A DNA stretch of 64,000 bases, taken from Galactobacter caseinivorans. Lineage in GTDB: Bacteria; Actinomycetota; Actinomycetes; Actinomycetales; Micrococcaceae. The translations under genes were made by a program, and so were the position numbers. This document shows, piece by piece, positions 37,702 through 48,377 of the stretch (position 1 is the first letter of the stretch; the number at the start of each line of letters is the position of its first letter). The DNA lies in NCBI RefSeq assembly GCF_003640665.1, contig NZ_QQXL01000002.1:332522-396521 (forward strand), read 5' to 3'. Below the pieces are notes generated by a model that saw nothing but the letters and a program-made list of their open reading frames with translations, ran no database searches and was not told where the DNA came from.

Positions 37702-37731
37702 GTTAGTCCTTTCGAGACAAGGTGAGAGTGT

Positions 37732-39072
37732 TTAAGATTCTACGCCGCGGCGGACGACGGCGTTGAGGTCCGACGCCGCTGGGGCCCAGTTGGAGGGGTC
37801 GGCGTCACGCTGCTCGCCGCTGCGGATGTCCTTGACCTGATCCGCTGCCTCCGCCTCCCCCAGGAACCACACGAACGGGATGCCGCGCCGATCCGCGTGG
37901 CGGATCTGCTTGCCAAACTTCTCCGCGGTTGCCATGACCTCGGTGGGGATGCCGCGGGAGCGCAGCTGGCGGGCCACATCCTGGGCGCGCAGCCATTCGC
38001 CGTCGTTGGGCAGGGCCACCAGCACGGCGGTGGGGACCTCGCGGTTGGGCACCAGCGTCTGTTCCGCCAGCAGGCGCGAGACCAGGCGGGAGACGCCGAT
38101 GGAGAGGCCGACCCCGGGGTAGCTCTTGCTGCCCTTGGAGGCCAGGGACTCGTAGCGGCCGCCGGAGCAGATGGAGCCCAGCTTCTCGTGACCCACCAGG
38201 ACCGTCTCGTAGACGGTGCCGGTGTAGTAGTCCAGGCCGCGGGCGATGGACAGGTCTGCCATCACGCGCCCGGGCGCGGCCACCGCAGCGGCCTCCACCA
38301 CCTGTCGCAGCTCGTCCAGGCCCTCCTCCAGCAGGGGGTGCTGCACGCCAAGGGCGCGCACCTCGTCAACAAAGGAGCCATCGCTGGCCCGGATGGCGGC
38401 AAGGGCCAAGGCTTGAGTGGCCTGCTCGGGACTGAGCCCGGCGGCCTGGAGCTCCTCGGAGACCTTGGCGGCGCCCATCTTCTCCAGCTTGTCGATGGAA
38501 CGCAGCACCGCGGCCGTGTCCGTGAGGCCAAGTCCCAGGTAGAAGCCCTCGGAGAGCTTGCGGTTATTCACGCGCAGCCGGAACTCTCCCAGGTCAAGGG
38601 CCGAGAGCGCCTCGGCGATGACCAGGGCCAGCTCCACGTCGTAGCGGAAGGGCAACGCGCCGTCCCCCACAATGTCCACGTCCGCCTGGGTGAACTCGCG
38701 AAAGCGCCCGTCCTGGGGCCGCTCGCCCCGCCAGACCTTCTGCATCTGATAGCGGCGGAACGGGAAGTGCAGATAACCGGCGTTCTCCACCACGTACCGG
38801 GCAAAGGGGACGGTGAGGTCAAAGTGCAGCGCCAGAGCGTTGGGGTCGTCCTTCAGCGCAGAGTCATCCTGCAGGCGGGAGACGCCGTACACCTCTTTGT
38901 CGATCTCCCCCTTGCGCAGCAGTTGGCCCACCGTCTCCACCGCGCGCGTCTCGATGTTAGAGAAGCCGTGCAGCTCAAACACCCGGCGCAGGGTGTCAAG
39001 GACGTGCTGCTCCACGATGCGCTCCGCGGGCAACCATTCGGGGAATCCGGTGAGCGAGGGCTTGCGTGCCAT
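37732..39072 (-). CDS. hisS: Histidyl-tRNA synthetase
   Basis: A 446-residue class IIa synthetase with DLTVPFARYVVEN (motif 2 vicinity), the histidine-specific ARGLDYYTGTVYE and GGRYESLASKG, and a C-terminal anticodon-binding domain. The hisS-aspS order is the common actinobacterial one, usually with relA and secDF nearby, as here. Confidence 0.97.
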   Translation of the reverse strand: MARKPSLTGFPEWLPAERIVEQHVLDTLRRVFELHGFSNIETRAVETVGQLLRKGEIDKEVYGVSRLQDDSALKDDPNALALHFDLTVPFARYVVENAGYLHFPFRRYQMQKVWRGERPQDGRFREFTQADVDIVGDGALPFRYDVELALVIAEALSALDLGEFRLRVNNRKLSEGFYLGLGLTDTAAVLRSIDKLEKMGAAKVSEELQAAGLSPEQATQALALAAIRASDGSFVDEVRALGVQHPLLEEGLDELRQVVEAAAVAAPGRVMADLSIARGLDYYTGTVYETVLVGHEKLGSICSGGRYESLASKGSKSYPGVGLSIGVSRLVSRLLAEQTLVPNREVPTAVLVALPNDGEWLRAQDVARQLRSRGIPTEVMATAEKFGKQIRHADRRGIPFVWFLGEAEAADQVKDIRSGEQRDADPSNWAPAASDLNAVVRRGVES

Positions 39073-39194
39073 GAGGTGCGGCTACTCCTTCAGGAGGGGC
39101 GGGGGTCCACTAACCCGTCAATCCTAGGCCAAACGCCCCGTCATGACCTGCGCGCGGGGCACTTGCACCGGTAAGGTGAACAACGTACGTGTGT

Positions 39195-39242
39195 GTCTCG
39201 GGACCTTGCGCGCCAGAAATGGGGCGGTCCCCACCCCGAGAC
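39195..39242 (+). promoter_or_regulatory. Hairpin in the leader of the DUF349 gene
   Basis: GTCTCGGG and CCCGAGAC form a perfect 8-bp outer stem, with GGGACC/GGTCCC offering an alternative inner pairing, 27 nt before the GTG start. The two pairings overlap, so the leader could switch structure. Function unknown. Confidence 0.35.
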
Positions 39243-39268
39243 GGTCTTCTTCAGAAAGTGACACCGCG

Positions 39269-40810
39269 GTGAGCGAGCAGCAGTCCCCAGAGCAGACTCC
39301 GCAGGCCCCGGAGGTCCCCGTGACCCCCGCCGAGCAGCTAGCGGAACCCCAAGCCGAGCAGGCTACCCCGCAGGAACAGGCTGTCCCGGAGCCGGTGGCA
39401 GCCGAGGACGCGTCGTCGGGCAGTGCCCCGGCCCCCGCGCCCGTGGTCCCCGCGCCCGTGAAGCCGGCCGCACCGCGTCCCATGCCTACCCCGGCCGCCG
39501 CGCGCGTCACCGCCAAGCCGGCCCAGGCCAGCCCGGCACCCGCCGCGCCGAGCACCTCGCTGGAGGAGGCCCGCAAGTTTGCCCGCGTGACGGAGGACGG
39601 CCACGTCTTTGTGATCGTTGACGGCGCTGAGCAGCCCGTGGGGCAGTACCCGGACAAGACCCCGGATGAGGCGCTGGCGTACTTTGTGCGCAAGTACGAC
39701 GATCTGGTGGCGCAGGTCGCGCTGCTGGAGCAGCGCGTGGTGGCCAAGGCCCCCGCTGGTGACATGCCCAAGACCCTGGACACGCTGGAGGCCCAGGTCA
39801 AGGAGCGCAAGGTCGTGGGAGACATCCCGGCCCTGGAGGCGCGCGTGGAGACGCTGCGCGTCGCGGTTGACCTGCTGCGCACCGAGGAGCGTCGCAACGC
39901 AGATCAGCTCCGAGAGAAGTCCCTGGCTGCCCGCGAGGCCATCGTGGCCGAGGCGGAGGAGCTCTCAGGCCGTCCGCCGGCCCAGGTGCAGTGGAAGCAG
40001 GCCAGCACCCGCATGGCTGAGCTGTTTGAGCTGTGGAAGGTGGAGCAGAAGTCCGGTCACCGGATTGGCCGCTCCACGGAGGATGCCCTGTGGAAGCGCT
40101 TCCGCGCCGCCCGCACGGTCTTTGATCGTCACCGCCGCACCTTCTTCTCCAAGCTGGATACCGACAACGCGGAGGCCAAGGGCCAGAAGGAGGCGCTGAT
40201 CGCGCGCGCTGAGGCGCTGCAGACCAGCACCGACTGGGGAGACACGGCACGCGAGTACCGCCGCCTGATGGACGAGTGGAAGGCCTCTAAGCGGGCCTCC
40301 CGTCGCGATGACGACGCCCTGTGGACGCGCTTCCGCGCCGCTCAGGACGTGTTCTTCGAGGCTCGCAAGGCCGCCAATGACGAGATTGACGCGGAGTTTG
40401 GCGCCAACCTTGTGGTCAAGGAGGCGCTGCTCACCGAGGCGCGCGCTCTGATGCCGGTGAAGGATCTGGCCAGTGCACAGCGTGCCCTGAACAGCATCCG
40501 TGATCGCTGGGAGGCCGCGGGCAAGGTGCCCCGCGGAGACCTGCAGCGCGTCGAGGCCGGCCTGCGTCAGGTGGAGGACGCGGTGAAGTCCGCAGAGGAT
40601 GAGCAGTGGCGCCGCAGCAACCCGGAGACCAAGGCCCGCTCCAACTCCATGCTGGCTCAGCTGGAGGACGCCATTGCGGATCTCGAGGCGGATCTTGCCA
40701 AGGCTCAGGCCAAGGGTGATGCCCGCCAGATCAGCAAGGCGCAGGACGCGCTTGATGCTCGTCGTCAGTGGCTGGAGACGGTGCGCCGCTCCGCCTCAGA
40801 CCTGGGCTAA
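39269..40810 (+). CDS. DUF349 repeat protein
   Basis: A 513-residue soluble protein. The N-terminal 100 residues are low-complexity, rich in Pro, Ala, Glu and Gln. The rest is predicted coiled-coil and helical with several DUF349 repeats, visible as recurring W-K-x-x-x-R-x-x-D-D-x-L-W-x-R-F-R-A units (WKASKRASRRDDDALWTRFR at about 340 and similar units nearby). The biochemical function is unknown to me. GTG 39269 is preferred because the upstream frame crosses the leader hairpin. It is divergent from hisS and followed by its own terminator. Confidence 0.8.
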   Translation: MSEQQSPEQTPQAPEVPVTPAEQLAEPQAEQATPQEQAVPEPVAAEDASSGSAPAPAPVVPAPVKPAAPRPMPTPAAARVTAKPAQASPAPAAPSTSLEEARKFARVTEDGHVFVIVDGAEQPVGQYPDKTPDEALAYFVRKYDDLVAQVALLEQRVVAKAPAGDMPKTLDTLEAQVKERKVVGDIPALEARVETLRVAVDLLRTEERRNADQLREKSLAAREAIVAEAEELSGRPPAQVQWKQASTRMAELFELWKVEQKSGHRIGRSTEDALWKRFRAARTVFDRHRRTFFSKLDTDNAEAKGQKEALIARAEALQTSTDWGDTAREYRRLMDEWKASKRASRRDDDALWTRFRAAQDVFFEARKAANDEIDAEFGANLVVKEALLTEARALMPVKDLASAQRALNSIRDRWEAAGKVPRGDLQRVEAGLRQVEDAVKSAEDEQWRRSNPETKARSNSMLAQLEDAIADLEADLAKAQAKGDARQISKAQDALDARRQWLETVRRSASDLG

Positions 40811-40832
40811 CGTCCCTCACAGCACGCCGATT

Positions 40833-40865
40833 GGTGCCCGGTCATCCACAGGATGGCCGGGCACC
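40833..40865 (+). terminator. Terminator after the DUF349 gene
   Basis: GGTGCCCGGTCATCC and GGATGGCCGGGCACC form a 15-bp stem with one G-T wobble and a 3-nt loop, 22 nt after the stop. Confidence 0.75.
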
Positions 40866-40900
40866 GTCGTGTTCGAAGGCATTCTCGGGGACCATGAGGC

Positions 40901-41482
40901 ATGAGCATGAACGCGCAGTCTCAACTGGTGGATCTGAGATCCCTTGGCTATACCGCCACGGAGCAGGCGCTGTTGTTGCAGCGCCTGGTGGTGCGCACCG
41001 TCCTTGGCCCGTGGGTGGTCGTTGGTGCGGCCACGGCCGGCTCCTCGGAGCGCTGGGAGGCGTTGGCGCGCGTGGTGGGAGAGGAGCTGCCCGCCCACGC
41101 GGTGATCAGCGATCACACGGCGGCCTGGGTGTGGGTGGGCGGTCCGGCGCCGGAGCGCGTGGAGTACCGGGTGCCGCGCATGCACCGCGAGAGCGTGCTG
41201 GCGCAGTTGCCCTGTTGGGGGCGGGATGGGGTGCCGCCGGATTCCTGCGTGGTGCGCCGCGGCCGCCTGGCCGTGACGGATCCGTTGCGCACGGCGGTGG
41301 ACCTGATGGCCGACGCCGCGCGGCTGGCTCGCGCGGACGCCGTCACCTTGCACCGGCTGATTGAGCCCTGGGGTGGGCTGCACCGCGCGCTGCCGCCGGA
41401 GCGGACGCTCGAGGGCCTCTCCCCCCGCCGCCGCGGGTTGGCCGGGCGGGTGTGGAGGGAGCTGCCTCAGGCCTTTCGCTGA
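40901..41482 (+). CDS. AbiEi-antitoxin-like orphan protein
   Basis: A 193-residue protein with an N-terminal helical, winged-helix-like part and a C-terminal half with the pattern seen in AbiEi-type proteins: [26 protein letters not shown], then [20 protein letters not shown]. Many actinobacteria carry such single genes without an AbiEii toxin partner, and no nucleotidyltransferase gene is next to it here. It overlaps the relA 3' end by 16 nt tail to tail. A role as DNA-binding protein is inferred from family resemblance only. Confidence 0.55.
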   Translation: MSMNAQSQLVDLRSLGYTATEQALLLQRLVVRTVLGPWVVVGAATAGSSERWEALARVVGEELPAHAVISDHTAAWVWVGGPAPERVEYRVPRMHRESVLAQLPCWGRDGVPPDSCVVRRGRLAVTDPLRTAVDLMADAARLARADAVTLHRLIEPWGGLHRALPPERTLEGLSPRRRGLAGRVWRELPQAFR

Positions 41483-43749
41483 CCGGCCACGGTCCTGTAG
41501 ACGTCGTACACGCCGTCGATACGCCGCACCGCGGAGAGGATATGGCCAAGGAAGCGCGGATCCCCCATCTCAAAGGAGAAGCGAGAGAGCGCCGTGCGCT
41601 CCTTGGTGGTGCTCACCGAGGCGGAGAGGATGTTCACGTGGTTTTCCGAGAGCACCCGCGTCACGTCTGAGAGCAGCGCTGCGCGATCAAGGGCCTCCAC
41701 CTGGATCTCCACCAAGAACACGCTCTTGGCGGTCGGCGCCCAATCGACGTCCACCAGCCGCTGGGCCTCCTCCCCCTCAAGGTGCATGATGTTGGGGCAA
41801 TCAGAACGGTGGATGGTGACGCCGGAACCACGGGTCACGTAGCCGCGGATGGGGTCTGGGGGCACGGGCGTGCAGCAGCGCGCCAGCTTGGCCATCACGT
41901 CGCTGGTGCCCTGGACCATCACACCGGAATCCGAGGACGTGGGGGAAGCCGGCTGACCCTGATGGCTCAGGATCTCTGGCGTGTCATCCTCTTCATCCAC
42001 CTCAGGCGTTCCCATGAGGGCCACGAGGTGCTCCAGCACGTTCTGGCTGGAGATGTGCCCGTCTCCCACGGCGGCGTACAGCCCAGCGACGTCCACGTGG
42101 TGTAGCTGCTGAGCCACCGCCGTGAGCGTCTCATGGGTCATGAGCTTTTGCAGGGGAAGGCCGTTCTTGCGCAGGGCGCGGGTGAGTTGCTCCTTGCCCT
42201 TCTCGATGGCCTCCTCGCGGCGTTCCTTGGTGAACCACTGGCGGATCTTGTTCCTGGCACGCGGGGACTTCACGAACTGCTGCCAGTCCTGGCTGGGCCC
42301 GGCTCCCTCTGCCTTGGACGTGAAGATCTCCACCCAGTCGCCGTTGTGCAGCTCCGAGTTCAGCGGGATCAACTTGCCGTTGACGCGCGCGCCGATGGTG
42401 CGGTGGCCCACCTCCGTGTGGACCGCGTAGGCAAAGTCCACGGGGGTGGAGCCGGCCGGCAGCGCCATGACCTCACCCTTGGGGGTGAACACAAAGACCT
42501 CCGCAGTGGCGATCTCGTAGCGCAACGAGTCGAGGAACTCCCCGGGATCGCGGGTCTCCTTCTGCCAATCCACGAGCGAGCGCAGCCAGCCCATGTCCTG
42601 GCCGTCCGCTGCCGTGTCCCCGCGATTGCTCGCCTTGTACTTCCAGTGTGCCGCCACGCCAAACTCGGCCCGGCGGTGCATGTCCCGCGTGCGGATCTGA
42701 ATCTCCACGGGGCGCCCGCCCGGCCCAATCACGGAGGTGTGCAGTGACTGGTACATGTTGAACTTGGGCATGGCGATGTAGTCCTTGAACCGGCCCGGGA
42801 GCGGGTTCCATCGCGAGTGCACAATACCGAGCACGGCGTAGCAGTCCTTGACCGTGTCCACCAGCACGCGCACGCCCATCAGGTCGTGGATCTCGTCAAA
42901 GTCTTTTCCGCGCACCACCATCTTTTGATAGATGGAGTAGTAGTGCTTGGGGCGTCCTGTGATGGTGGCCTTGACCTTGGAGACTCGCAGATCCTCATCA
43001 ATCGCGGTGCGAACCTGGCCAAGGTAGCGCTCCCGCTCTGGGGTGCGATCCCCCACCATGCGCACAATCTCCTCATACACCTTGGGGTGCAACACCGCGA
43101 AGGAGAGGTCCTCCAACTCCCACTTGACGTTGTTCATGCCAAGGCGGTGGGCTAGGGGTGCGTAGATCTCCAGGGTCTCGCGCGCCTTCTTGGCGGCGGA
43201 CTCCGGGTTCACGTAGCGCCAGGTGCGCGCGTTGTGGGTGCGATCAGCCAGCTTGATCACCAACACGCGAATGTCCTGGGACATGGCGATGATCATCTTG
43301 CGCACGGTCTCCGCCTGAGCGGCCGCGCCGTACTTGACCTTGTCCAGCTTGGTGACGCCGTCCACCAGCAGGGCGATCTCCTCGCCGAAGTCAGCCTGCA
43401 GCTCCTCCACCGAATAATCGGTGTCCTCCACCGTGTCATGCAACAACGCGGCGGCCAGCGTGGAGCCGGTCATGCCCATCTCCGCCAGGATCGTCGCGAC
43501 GGCGACGGGGTGGGTGATGTAGGGATCTCCCGACTTACGCTTCACGCCGTCGTGCAGGCGCTCTGCCGTGGCGTAGGCGCGCGTGATGAGGTCCAGGTCC
43601 TCCTTGGGGCTGTTGGCGCGCACAGTGCGCAGCAGCGGCTCCAGGATGGGGGGCGCGGAGGATTGGCTCGAACGGCCGGCAAAACGCACTAGCCGGGTGA
43701 ACGAACGTCCCCCGCGTGCTCCGCTGGCATTGGGCTGATCCGACGCCAT
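41467..43749 (-). CDS. relA: Bifunctional (p)ppGpp synthetase/hydrolase
   Basis: A 760-residue Rel protein. The HD hydrolase domain has [20 protein letters not shown]; the synthetase domain has [18 protein letters not shown] and [20 protein letters not shown]. It is followed by a TGS domain ([20 protein letters not shown]), a helical/zinc-finger region ([19 protein letters not shown]) and a C-terminal ACT domain. An intact HDxxED shows it can also degrade ppGpp. ATG 43749 is preferred over the GTG extension at 43779. Confidence 0.96.
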   Translation of the reverse strand: MASDQPNASGARGGRSFTRLVRFAGRSSQSSAPPILEPLLRTVRANSPKEDLDLITRAYATAERLHDGVKRKSGDPYITHPVAVATILAEMGMTGSTLAAALLHDTVEDTDYSVEELQADFGEEIALLVDGVTKLDKVKYGAAAQAETVRKMIIAMSQDIRVLVIKLADRTHNARTWRYVNPESAAKKARETLEIYAPLAHRLGMNNVKWELEDLSFAVLHPKVYEEIVRMVGDRTPERERYLGQVRTAIDEDLRVSKVKATITGRPKHYYSIYQKMVVRGKDFDEIHDLMGVRVLVDTVKDCYAVLGIVHSRWNPLPGRFKDYIAMPKFNMYQSLHTSVIGPGGRPVEIQIRTRDMHRRAEFGVAAHWKYKASNRGDTAADGQDMGWLRSLVDWQKETRDPGEFLDSLRYEIATAEVFVFTPKGEVMALPAGSTPVDFAYAVHTEVGHRTIGARVNGKLIPLNSELHNGDWVEIFTSKAEGAGPSQDWQQFVKSPRARNKIRQWFTKERREEAIEKGKEQLTRALRKNGLPLQKLMTHETLTAVAQQLHHVDVAGLYAAVGDGHISSQNVLEHLVALMGTPEVDEEDDTPEILSHQGQPASPTSSDSGVMVQGTSDVMAKLARCCTPVPPDPIRGYVTRGSGVTIHRSDCPNIMHLEGEEAQRLVDVDWAPTAKSVFLVEIQVEALDRAALLSDVTRVLSENHVNILSASVSTTKERTALSRFSFEMGDPRFLGHILSAVRRIDGVYDVYRTVAGQRKA

Positions 43750-43792
43750 GGCACCCCCTTTTCCGTGACCCACGCACACACGTGGAGAACAA

Positions 43793-43831
43793 AAACGTCA
43801 TCCGGCCCGCGATGGGACCGGATGACGTTTA
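43793..43831 (-). terminator. Terminator between secF and relA
   Basis: AACGTCATCCGG pairs with CCGGATGACGTT around a 12-nt loop, with a T-run after it on the minus strand. It would end the yajC-secD-secF unit before relA. Confidence 0.8.
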
Positions 43832-43888
43832 ATCCTAGGTCACTCCGAGGGGTGCTAGGTGCCGATGACGCTCAGGGCGTCCAGCGTG

Positions 43889-44881
43889 TCAGGCGTCGAC
43901 GAGCTCTGCCTCGCGCTCCTCAAGGATTTTCCTGTCGTGTTCCTTGATGGCCGGCTCGTTATTGCGCAGTTGCGCGTAGAGCGGGGCCTGCACAAAGAGG
44001 GTGGACAGTGCGGAGACGATGATGCCAACAAAGATGGCCAGCGACAGGTCCTGCAGCGTGCCCGCACCCAAGATGATGGAGCCAAGGATCAGGATGGCGC
44101 CCACCGGGAGGATGGCCACAACCGAGGTGTTGATGGAACGCACCAGGGTCTGGTTCACCGCGCGGTTGACCTGCTCCGCGAAGGTGAGCGTGGCCTGTTG
44201 CGAGTGATCGTGCGTGTTCTCCCTGACCTTGTCAAAGACCACCACCGTGTCATAGAGCGAGTAGCTCAGGATGGTGAGGAAGCCGATGATGGCACTGGGA
44301 GTGACCTCAAAGTTGGTCGCGGAGTAGATGCCGGCGGTGACCACGACGACCACCAGGAGGCCGATGATGGCCGCAAGGGACATCTTCCACGTCCGGAAGT
44401 ACACGGCCATCAGCAGCGCCACGAGGACGATGAAGACGACCAGCCCAATGGCGGCCTGACGGGAGACGTCAGCGCCCCAGGTGGGGCCAATGGAGCTGTC
44501 AGAGACCGTGCCAACCTCCGTGCCGTAGGCCTTGGCGAGGGCCTGCTTGACCTTGGTGGTCTCCTCGCCGCTGAGGACGTTGGTCTGCACGCGCATGGTG
44601 GTTCCCGCCTGGACCGTCACCTCTGGGTGCTTGTCCGGGACCACCTCATTCACGGCGTTCTTGCCCAGGTCAACGGCCTGCGAGCTGGAGCCAGGAACCT
44701 GGAACTCGCTGCCACCGCGGAAGTCGATGCCGAGGTTGAAGCCTCCCTTGATGACGGGCACCAGGATGGAGGCAATCACCAGGACCGCGGCAATGATGAA
44801 CCAGATCTTGCGATGCGCGACAAAGCCGTAAGAACGCTTGCCGGTGTAGAGCTCGTTGCCCCACGTTGCGAGTTTAGGCAC
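43889..44881 (-). CDS. secF: Protein translocase subunit SecF
   Basis: A 330-residue polytopic membrane protein with six expected helices and a periplasmic-side P4-like loop. The family motif FNLGIDFRGGSEFQV follows the first helix, and the C-terminal block has IIGFLTILSYSLYDTVVVFD and NQTLVRSINTSVVAIL. It works with SecD and YajC to use the proton motive force in late protein export. The GTG start overlaps secD by 8 nt. Confidence 0.97.
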   Translation of the reverse strand: MPKLATWGNELYTGKRSYGFVAHRKIWFIIAAVLVIASILVPVIKGGFNLGIDFRGGSEFQVPGSSSQAVDLGKNAVNEVVPDKHPEVTVQAGTTMRVQTNVLSGEETTKVKQALAKAYGTEVGTVSDSSIGPTWGADVSRQAAIGLVVFIVLVALLMAVYFRTWKMSLAAIIGLLVVVVVTAGIYSATNFEVTPSAIIGFLTILSYSLYDTVVVFDKVRENTHDHSQQATLTFAEQVNRAVNQTLVRSINTSVVAILPVGAILILGSIILGAGTLQDLSLAIFVGIIVSALSTLFVQAPLYAQLRNNEPAIKEHDRKILEEREAELVDA

Positions 44882-46667
44882 GGGAATCCTCCTGGGTGTT
44901 CTGCTCGTCCTCGTCGTGATCCAGCACGGCAGTAGATGACTTGCCCTTGCCCCCGCGCCGCTCCAGTTCCTCTGCGCGGCGACGCTCGGCGATGGTCAGG
45001 CGGCGCTGCGCCTCCTTGGAGGCACCACGCTCCTTGCCCTTGGGCGCCTCGTTGACGCGACGCTCGCGGAAGGTGCCCGCGCCGCGGTAAAGCGGCTCGG
45101 CACCCAACAGGGAAGGGTCAAGGCCGGAGGCCCGGTGACCCTCACCGAAGAAGCGCGTGCGTCCCAGGATTTGCATGATCGGGTGGGTGAAGAGGAACAC
45201 GACCACGAGGTCGGCGATGGCGGTGAGGCCAAGCGTGAACGCAAAGCCCTTCACGCTGCCGACGGAGACGAAGTACAGCACCACGGCTGCCAGCAGGTTC
45301 ACTGCCTTGGACGCCAGGATGGTGCGCTTGGCTCGCGCCCAGCCGTTCTCCACGGCCAGGGTGAGCGAGCGCCCGTCTCGTAGCTCGTCACGGATGCGTT
45401 CGAAGTAGACGATGAACGAGTCAGCGGTCAGACCGATGGCGACGATGATGCCCGCCACGCCGGCCAGCGACAAGCGATAGTTGGCGCTCCAGCCAAGCAA
45501 GGCGATGGCCAGGTAGGTCAGCGCGCCGGCGATGATCAGCGAGCTGATCGTCACCAGGCCAAGCAGGCGGTATTGGAAGAAGGAGTAGATGGCCACGAGC
45601 GCCAGGCCAATCAGGCCGGCGATGATGCCGACCCGAAGCTGGTCGGTACCGAGGGTGGCGGAGATCTGGTGGTCCGTCTGCACCTGGAAGCTCATGGGCA
45701 GCGCGCCGTACTTGAGCTGCTGTGCCAGTTCAGCGGCGGAGTCCTTGGTGAAGCTACCGGTGATCTGCGACTTGCCATCGGTGATGATGGCCTGCGAGAC
45801 CGGCGCGGACACAATCAAGCCATCCAGCACAATGCCGAACTGGTTGCGGGGGCTCTCCAGGGCCGTGATGCGCGTGGTGACCTCCTTGAAGGCCTGCGCT
45901 CCCTCGCCATTGAAGGAGAGGTTCACGGCAAAACCGCCGGAGACATACCCCTGCGAGTTGGTGGCCTGGCTGCTCGTGGCGTCTGAGATCCAGTCGCCCT
46001 TCACCTCCACCGGGCCAAGGATGTACTTCATGCCCTGGCTGAAGTCACAGGCGATGGAAGGCTCATCCGCGGGGAAGCTTGCGCGGGGGGCCTTGGCCGC
46101 CTCCGCCATGCAGTCCCAGGCCTCAAAGCGCTTCTGTAGATCCGCAGTGATCCAGTTGGGATCCGAGCCATTGGCCGGCTTGGCCGTGGGCTTGGGCAGC
46201 TGGGCCGCCTTGGTGCGGTTGGCCTCCGGGATGGCCTCCACCGACTGGATGCCCGTGATCACCGGGCGGAACTGCATCTGTGCGGAGGAGGAGATGAGGC
46301 GCTTGGTCTCATCGCTTGGCACGCCGGGCATGGAGACCACGATGTTGCGACCGTTTTGAGTGGTCACCTCGGTCTCTGACACGCCCGCACCGGAGATGCG
46401 CTCGCGGATAATCTGCACGGCCTGATCAAGCTGCTCGGCAGGAATCTGCTGATCGGAACCGTTCTCAAGAACCGGCTCCAGCACCATCTCGGTGCCGCCC
46501 TGCAGGTCAAGGGCCAGCTTGGGGTTGAAGGACGCGGCGTCCTGTCCCATGGTGCCGTTGTTGCTCAGGACCACGCCTGAGGTCAGCACTGCAAACAGCA
46601 CAAGGTGGATGATGCCCAGCCACAGCAGCGCTTTGCGCGCGTGGCGTACGGGGGCGGTGGATGCCAT
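44874..46667 (-). CDS. secD: Protein translocase subunit SecD
   Basis: A 597-residue membrane subunit. The motif NPKLALDLQGGTEMVLEPV follows the first helix. It has a large external domain and then five C-terminal helices with VGIIAGLIGLALVAIYSFFQ and IVAIGLTADSFIVYFERIRD. The tail (about 80 residues) is charged and hydrophilic (EERRVNEAPKG-like to DHDEDEQNTQEDSRA), longer than in E. coli. It follows yajC after 72 nt. Confidence 0.96.
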   Translation of the reverse strand: MASTAPVRHARKALLWLGIIHLVLFAVLTSGVVLSNNGTMGQDAASFNPKLALDLQGGTEMVLEPVLENGSDQQIPAEQLDQAVQIIRERISGAGVSETEVTTQNGRNIVVSMPGVPSDETKRLISSSAQMQFRPVITGIQSVEAIPEANRTKAAQLPKPTAKPANGSDPNWITADLQKRFEAWDCMAEAAKAPRASFPADEPSIACDFSQGMKYILGPVEVKGDWISDATSSQATNSQGYVSGGFAVNLSFNGEGAQAFKEVTTRITALESPRNQFGIVLDGLIVSAPVSQAIITDGKSQITGSFTKDSAAELAQQLKYGALPMSFQVQTDHQISATLGTDQLRVGIIAGLIGLALVAIYSFFQYRLLGLVTISSLIIAGALTYLAIALLGWSANYRLSLAGVAGIIVAIGLTADSFIVYFERIRDELRDGRSLTLAVENGWARAKRTILASKAVNLLAAVVLYFVSVGSVKGFAFTLGLTAIADLVVVFLFTHPIMQILGRTRFFGEGHRASGLDPSLLGAEPLYRGAGTFRERRVNEAPKGKERGASKEAQRRLTIAERRRAEELERRGGKGKSSTAVLDHDEDEQNTQEDSRA

Positions 46668-46739
46668 GGAGGTCCTCCGAAGGGATGGCTACGGGCTCCA
46701 CCCGGGCTTAACGGGTGGCCGGGTGGAGCGGACGGTTGG

Positions 46740-47186
46740 TCAGGGGCGGGGCTGCTGGCCCTCGGGGCCATCCTCATCGCGTGCGGGGGTCTCGGTGGCG
46801 TCCGTGTCCTTGGACAGGTTCAGCTCACCGCGCGCGGCGGCGGCGTCCGCCGGGGAGTCTGCCACCACCGGGGCCGGCTCCTCCACGAACTGCGAGATGG
46901 CGCGAGCGTCGAAGGTCATCTGCGTGCCGGGGGAAACCTCGAGCACCACGCGGTTGGCCTCTGCGTCGATGGAGACCACGGTGGCAAAGAGCCCCGCGGT
47001 GGTCATGACCTCTGCGCCGGGCACCAGCTTGCTCTTCTTTTCCTCCTGCGCGGCCGCGGCCTTCTTGCGGTTGCGCATCATCATGAAGATCAAAAAGACG
47101 ACCATGATGCCCAGGACAATCATGATGGGGTCGATGCCGCCGGCTGCTGCCTGCTCGCCCTCGGCGAGGATATTGCTCGTAGTCAC
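46740..47186 (-). CDS. yajC: Preprotein translocase subunit YajC
   Basis: A 148-residue protein with one N-terminal membrane helix (IDPIMIVLGIMVVFLIFMMM) and a small domain with LVPGAEVMTTAGLFATVVSI, the YajC signature. The C-terminus is an acidic, low-complexity tail of about 60 residues, longer than the usual 110-residue form. The start is GTG. Confidence 0.93.
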   Translation of the reverse strand: MTTSNILAEGEQAAAGGIDPIMIVLGIMVVFLIFMMMRNRKKAAAAQEEKKSKLVPGAEVMTTAGLFATVVSIDAEANRVVLEVSPGTQMTFDARAISQFVEEPAPVVADSPADAAAARGELNLSKDTDATETPARDEDGPEGQQPRP

Positions 47187-47320
47187 GTGAAGTCCCGTAC
47201 CTGTTCAAAGATTGAGTCTGCGCCCATATCCCAAAAAGACAGGGCACACGTGCCCACCAGCATAGCGGTGACGGGACGCATTTCACACGAACCCACCGCA
47301 GGGTGCACCTGCGAATCGGC

Positions 47321-48376
47321 TTAGAGAAGTGGCTCCTGAGCGGAATCGATGCCGGCCCATCCACCCGGCGCGCCCTCAGGGGCGCGCAATCCCAGGTGCT
47401 GCCACGCGGCGGCGGTCGCGATGCGCCCTCGCGGCGTGCGGCCAAGCAGGCCCTCGCGCACCAGGAACGGCTCCGCCACTTCCTCCACGGTCTCCGTCTC
47501 CTCTCCCACGGCAATGGCCAGCGTGGACAGGCCAACCGGCCCGCCGCCGAACTTGACGCAAAGGGCGTGAATCACCGCGCGGTCAAGGCGATCAAGGCCG
47601 CGCTCGTCCACCTCATACATGTCCAGGGCGGCGGAGGCGGACTCCGCGTCGATCAGTTCCTTGCGGTGCACCAGCGCCCAGTCACGCACACGGCGCAGCA
47701 GGCGGTTGGTGATGCGAGGGGTGCCACGGGAGCGCCGGGCAATCTCGGTGAATCCCGCGGAGGTCACGCGCAGGTCCATCAGCACGGCGGAGCGGCGCAA
47801 CACCAGCTCCAGCTCCTCGCGGGCGTAAAAATCAAGGTGTCCGGTGAAGCCAAAGCGATCACGCAACGGGCCGGGCAGCAGGCCAGCGCGCGTGGTGGCA
47901 CCCACGAGGGTGAATGGGGGCAGATCAAGCGGAATCGCGGTGGCGCCGGCGCCCTTGCCCACGATGATGTCCACCCGGAAGTCCTCCATGGCCAGGTAGA
48001 GCATCTCCTCCGCGGGGCGGGAGAGCCGGTGGATCTCGTCGAGGAAGAGCACCTCACCCTCCGTGAGGGAGGACAGGATGGCTGCCAGGTCCCCGGCGTT
48101 TTGGATGGCCGGGCCGGAACTGATGCGCAGCGGCGCCTGCATCTCCGCCGCGACGATCATGGCCAGCGTGGTCTTGCCCAGCCCTGGAGGGCCGGAGAGC
48201 AGCACGTGATCAGCCACGCGCCCGCGCATCTTGGATGCCTCCAGCACCAGGGAGAGCTGATTGCGCACGCGGTGCTGGCCCACAAACTCATCCAGGTTCT
48301 TGGGGCGCATGGCCGCCTCCATGGCGCGCTCCTCCGGCTCGGAGGTGGAGTCAACCAAGGTGCGTGACTCGTCCAT
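47321..48376 (-). CDS. ruvB: Holliday junction branch-migration ATPase RuvB
   Basis: A 351-residue AAA+ motor. Walker A is [20 protein letters not shown], Walker B is [18 protein letters not shown], the arginine-finger region is [18 protein letters not shown], and the C-terminal winged helix ends with [14 protein letters not shown]. The start lies 1 nt after the ruvA stop. Confidence 0.97.
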   Translation of the reverse strand: MDESRTLVDSTSEPEERAMEAAMRPKNLDEFVGQHRVRNQLSLVLEASKMRGRVADHVLLSGPPGLGKTTLAMIVAAEMQAPLRISSGPAIQNAGDLAAILSSLTEGEVLFLDEIHRLSRPAEEMLYLAMEDFRVDIIVGKGAGATAIPLDLPPFTLVGATTRAGLLPGPLRDRFGFTGHLDFYAREELELVLRRSAVLMDLRVTSAGFTEIARRSRGTPRITNRLLRRVRDWALVHRKELIDAESASAALDMYEVDERGLDRLDRAVIHALCVKFGGGPVGLSTLAIAVGEETETVEEVAEPFLVREGLLGRTPRGRIATAAAWQHLGLRAPEGAPGGWAGIDSAQEPLL

Positions 48377-48377
48377 C

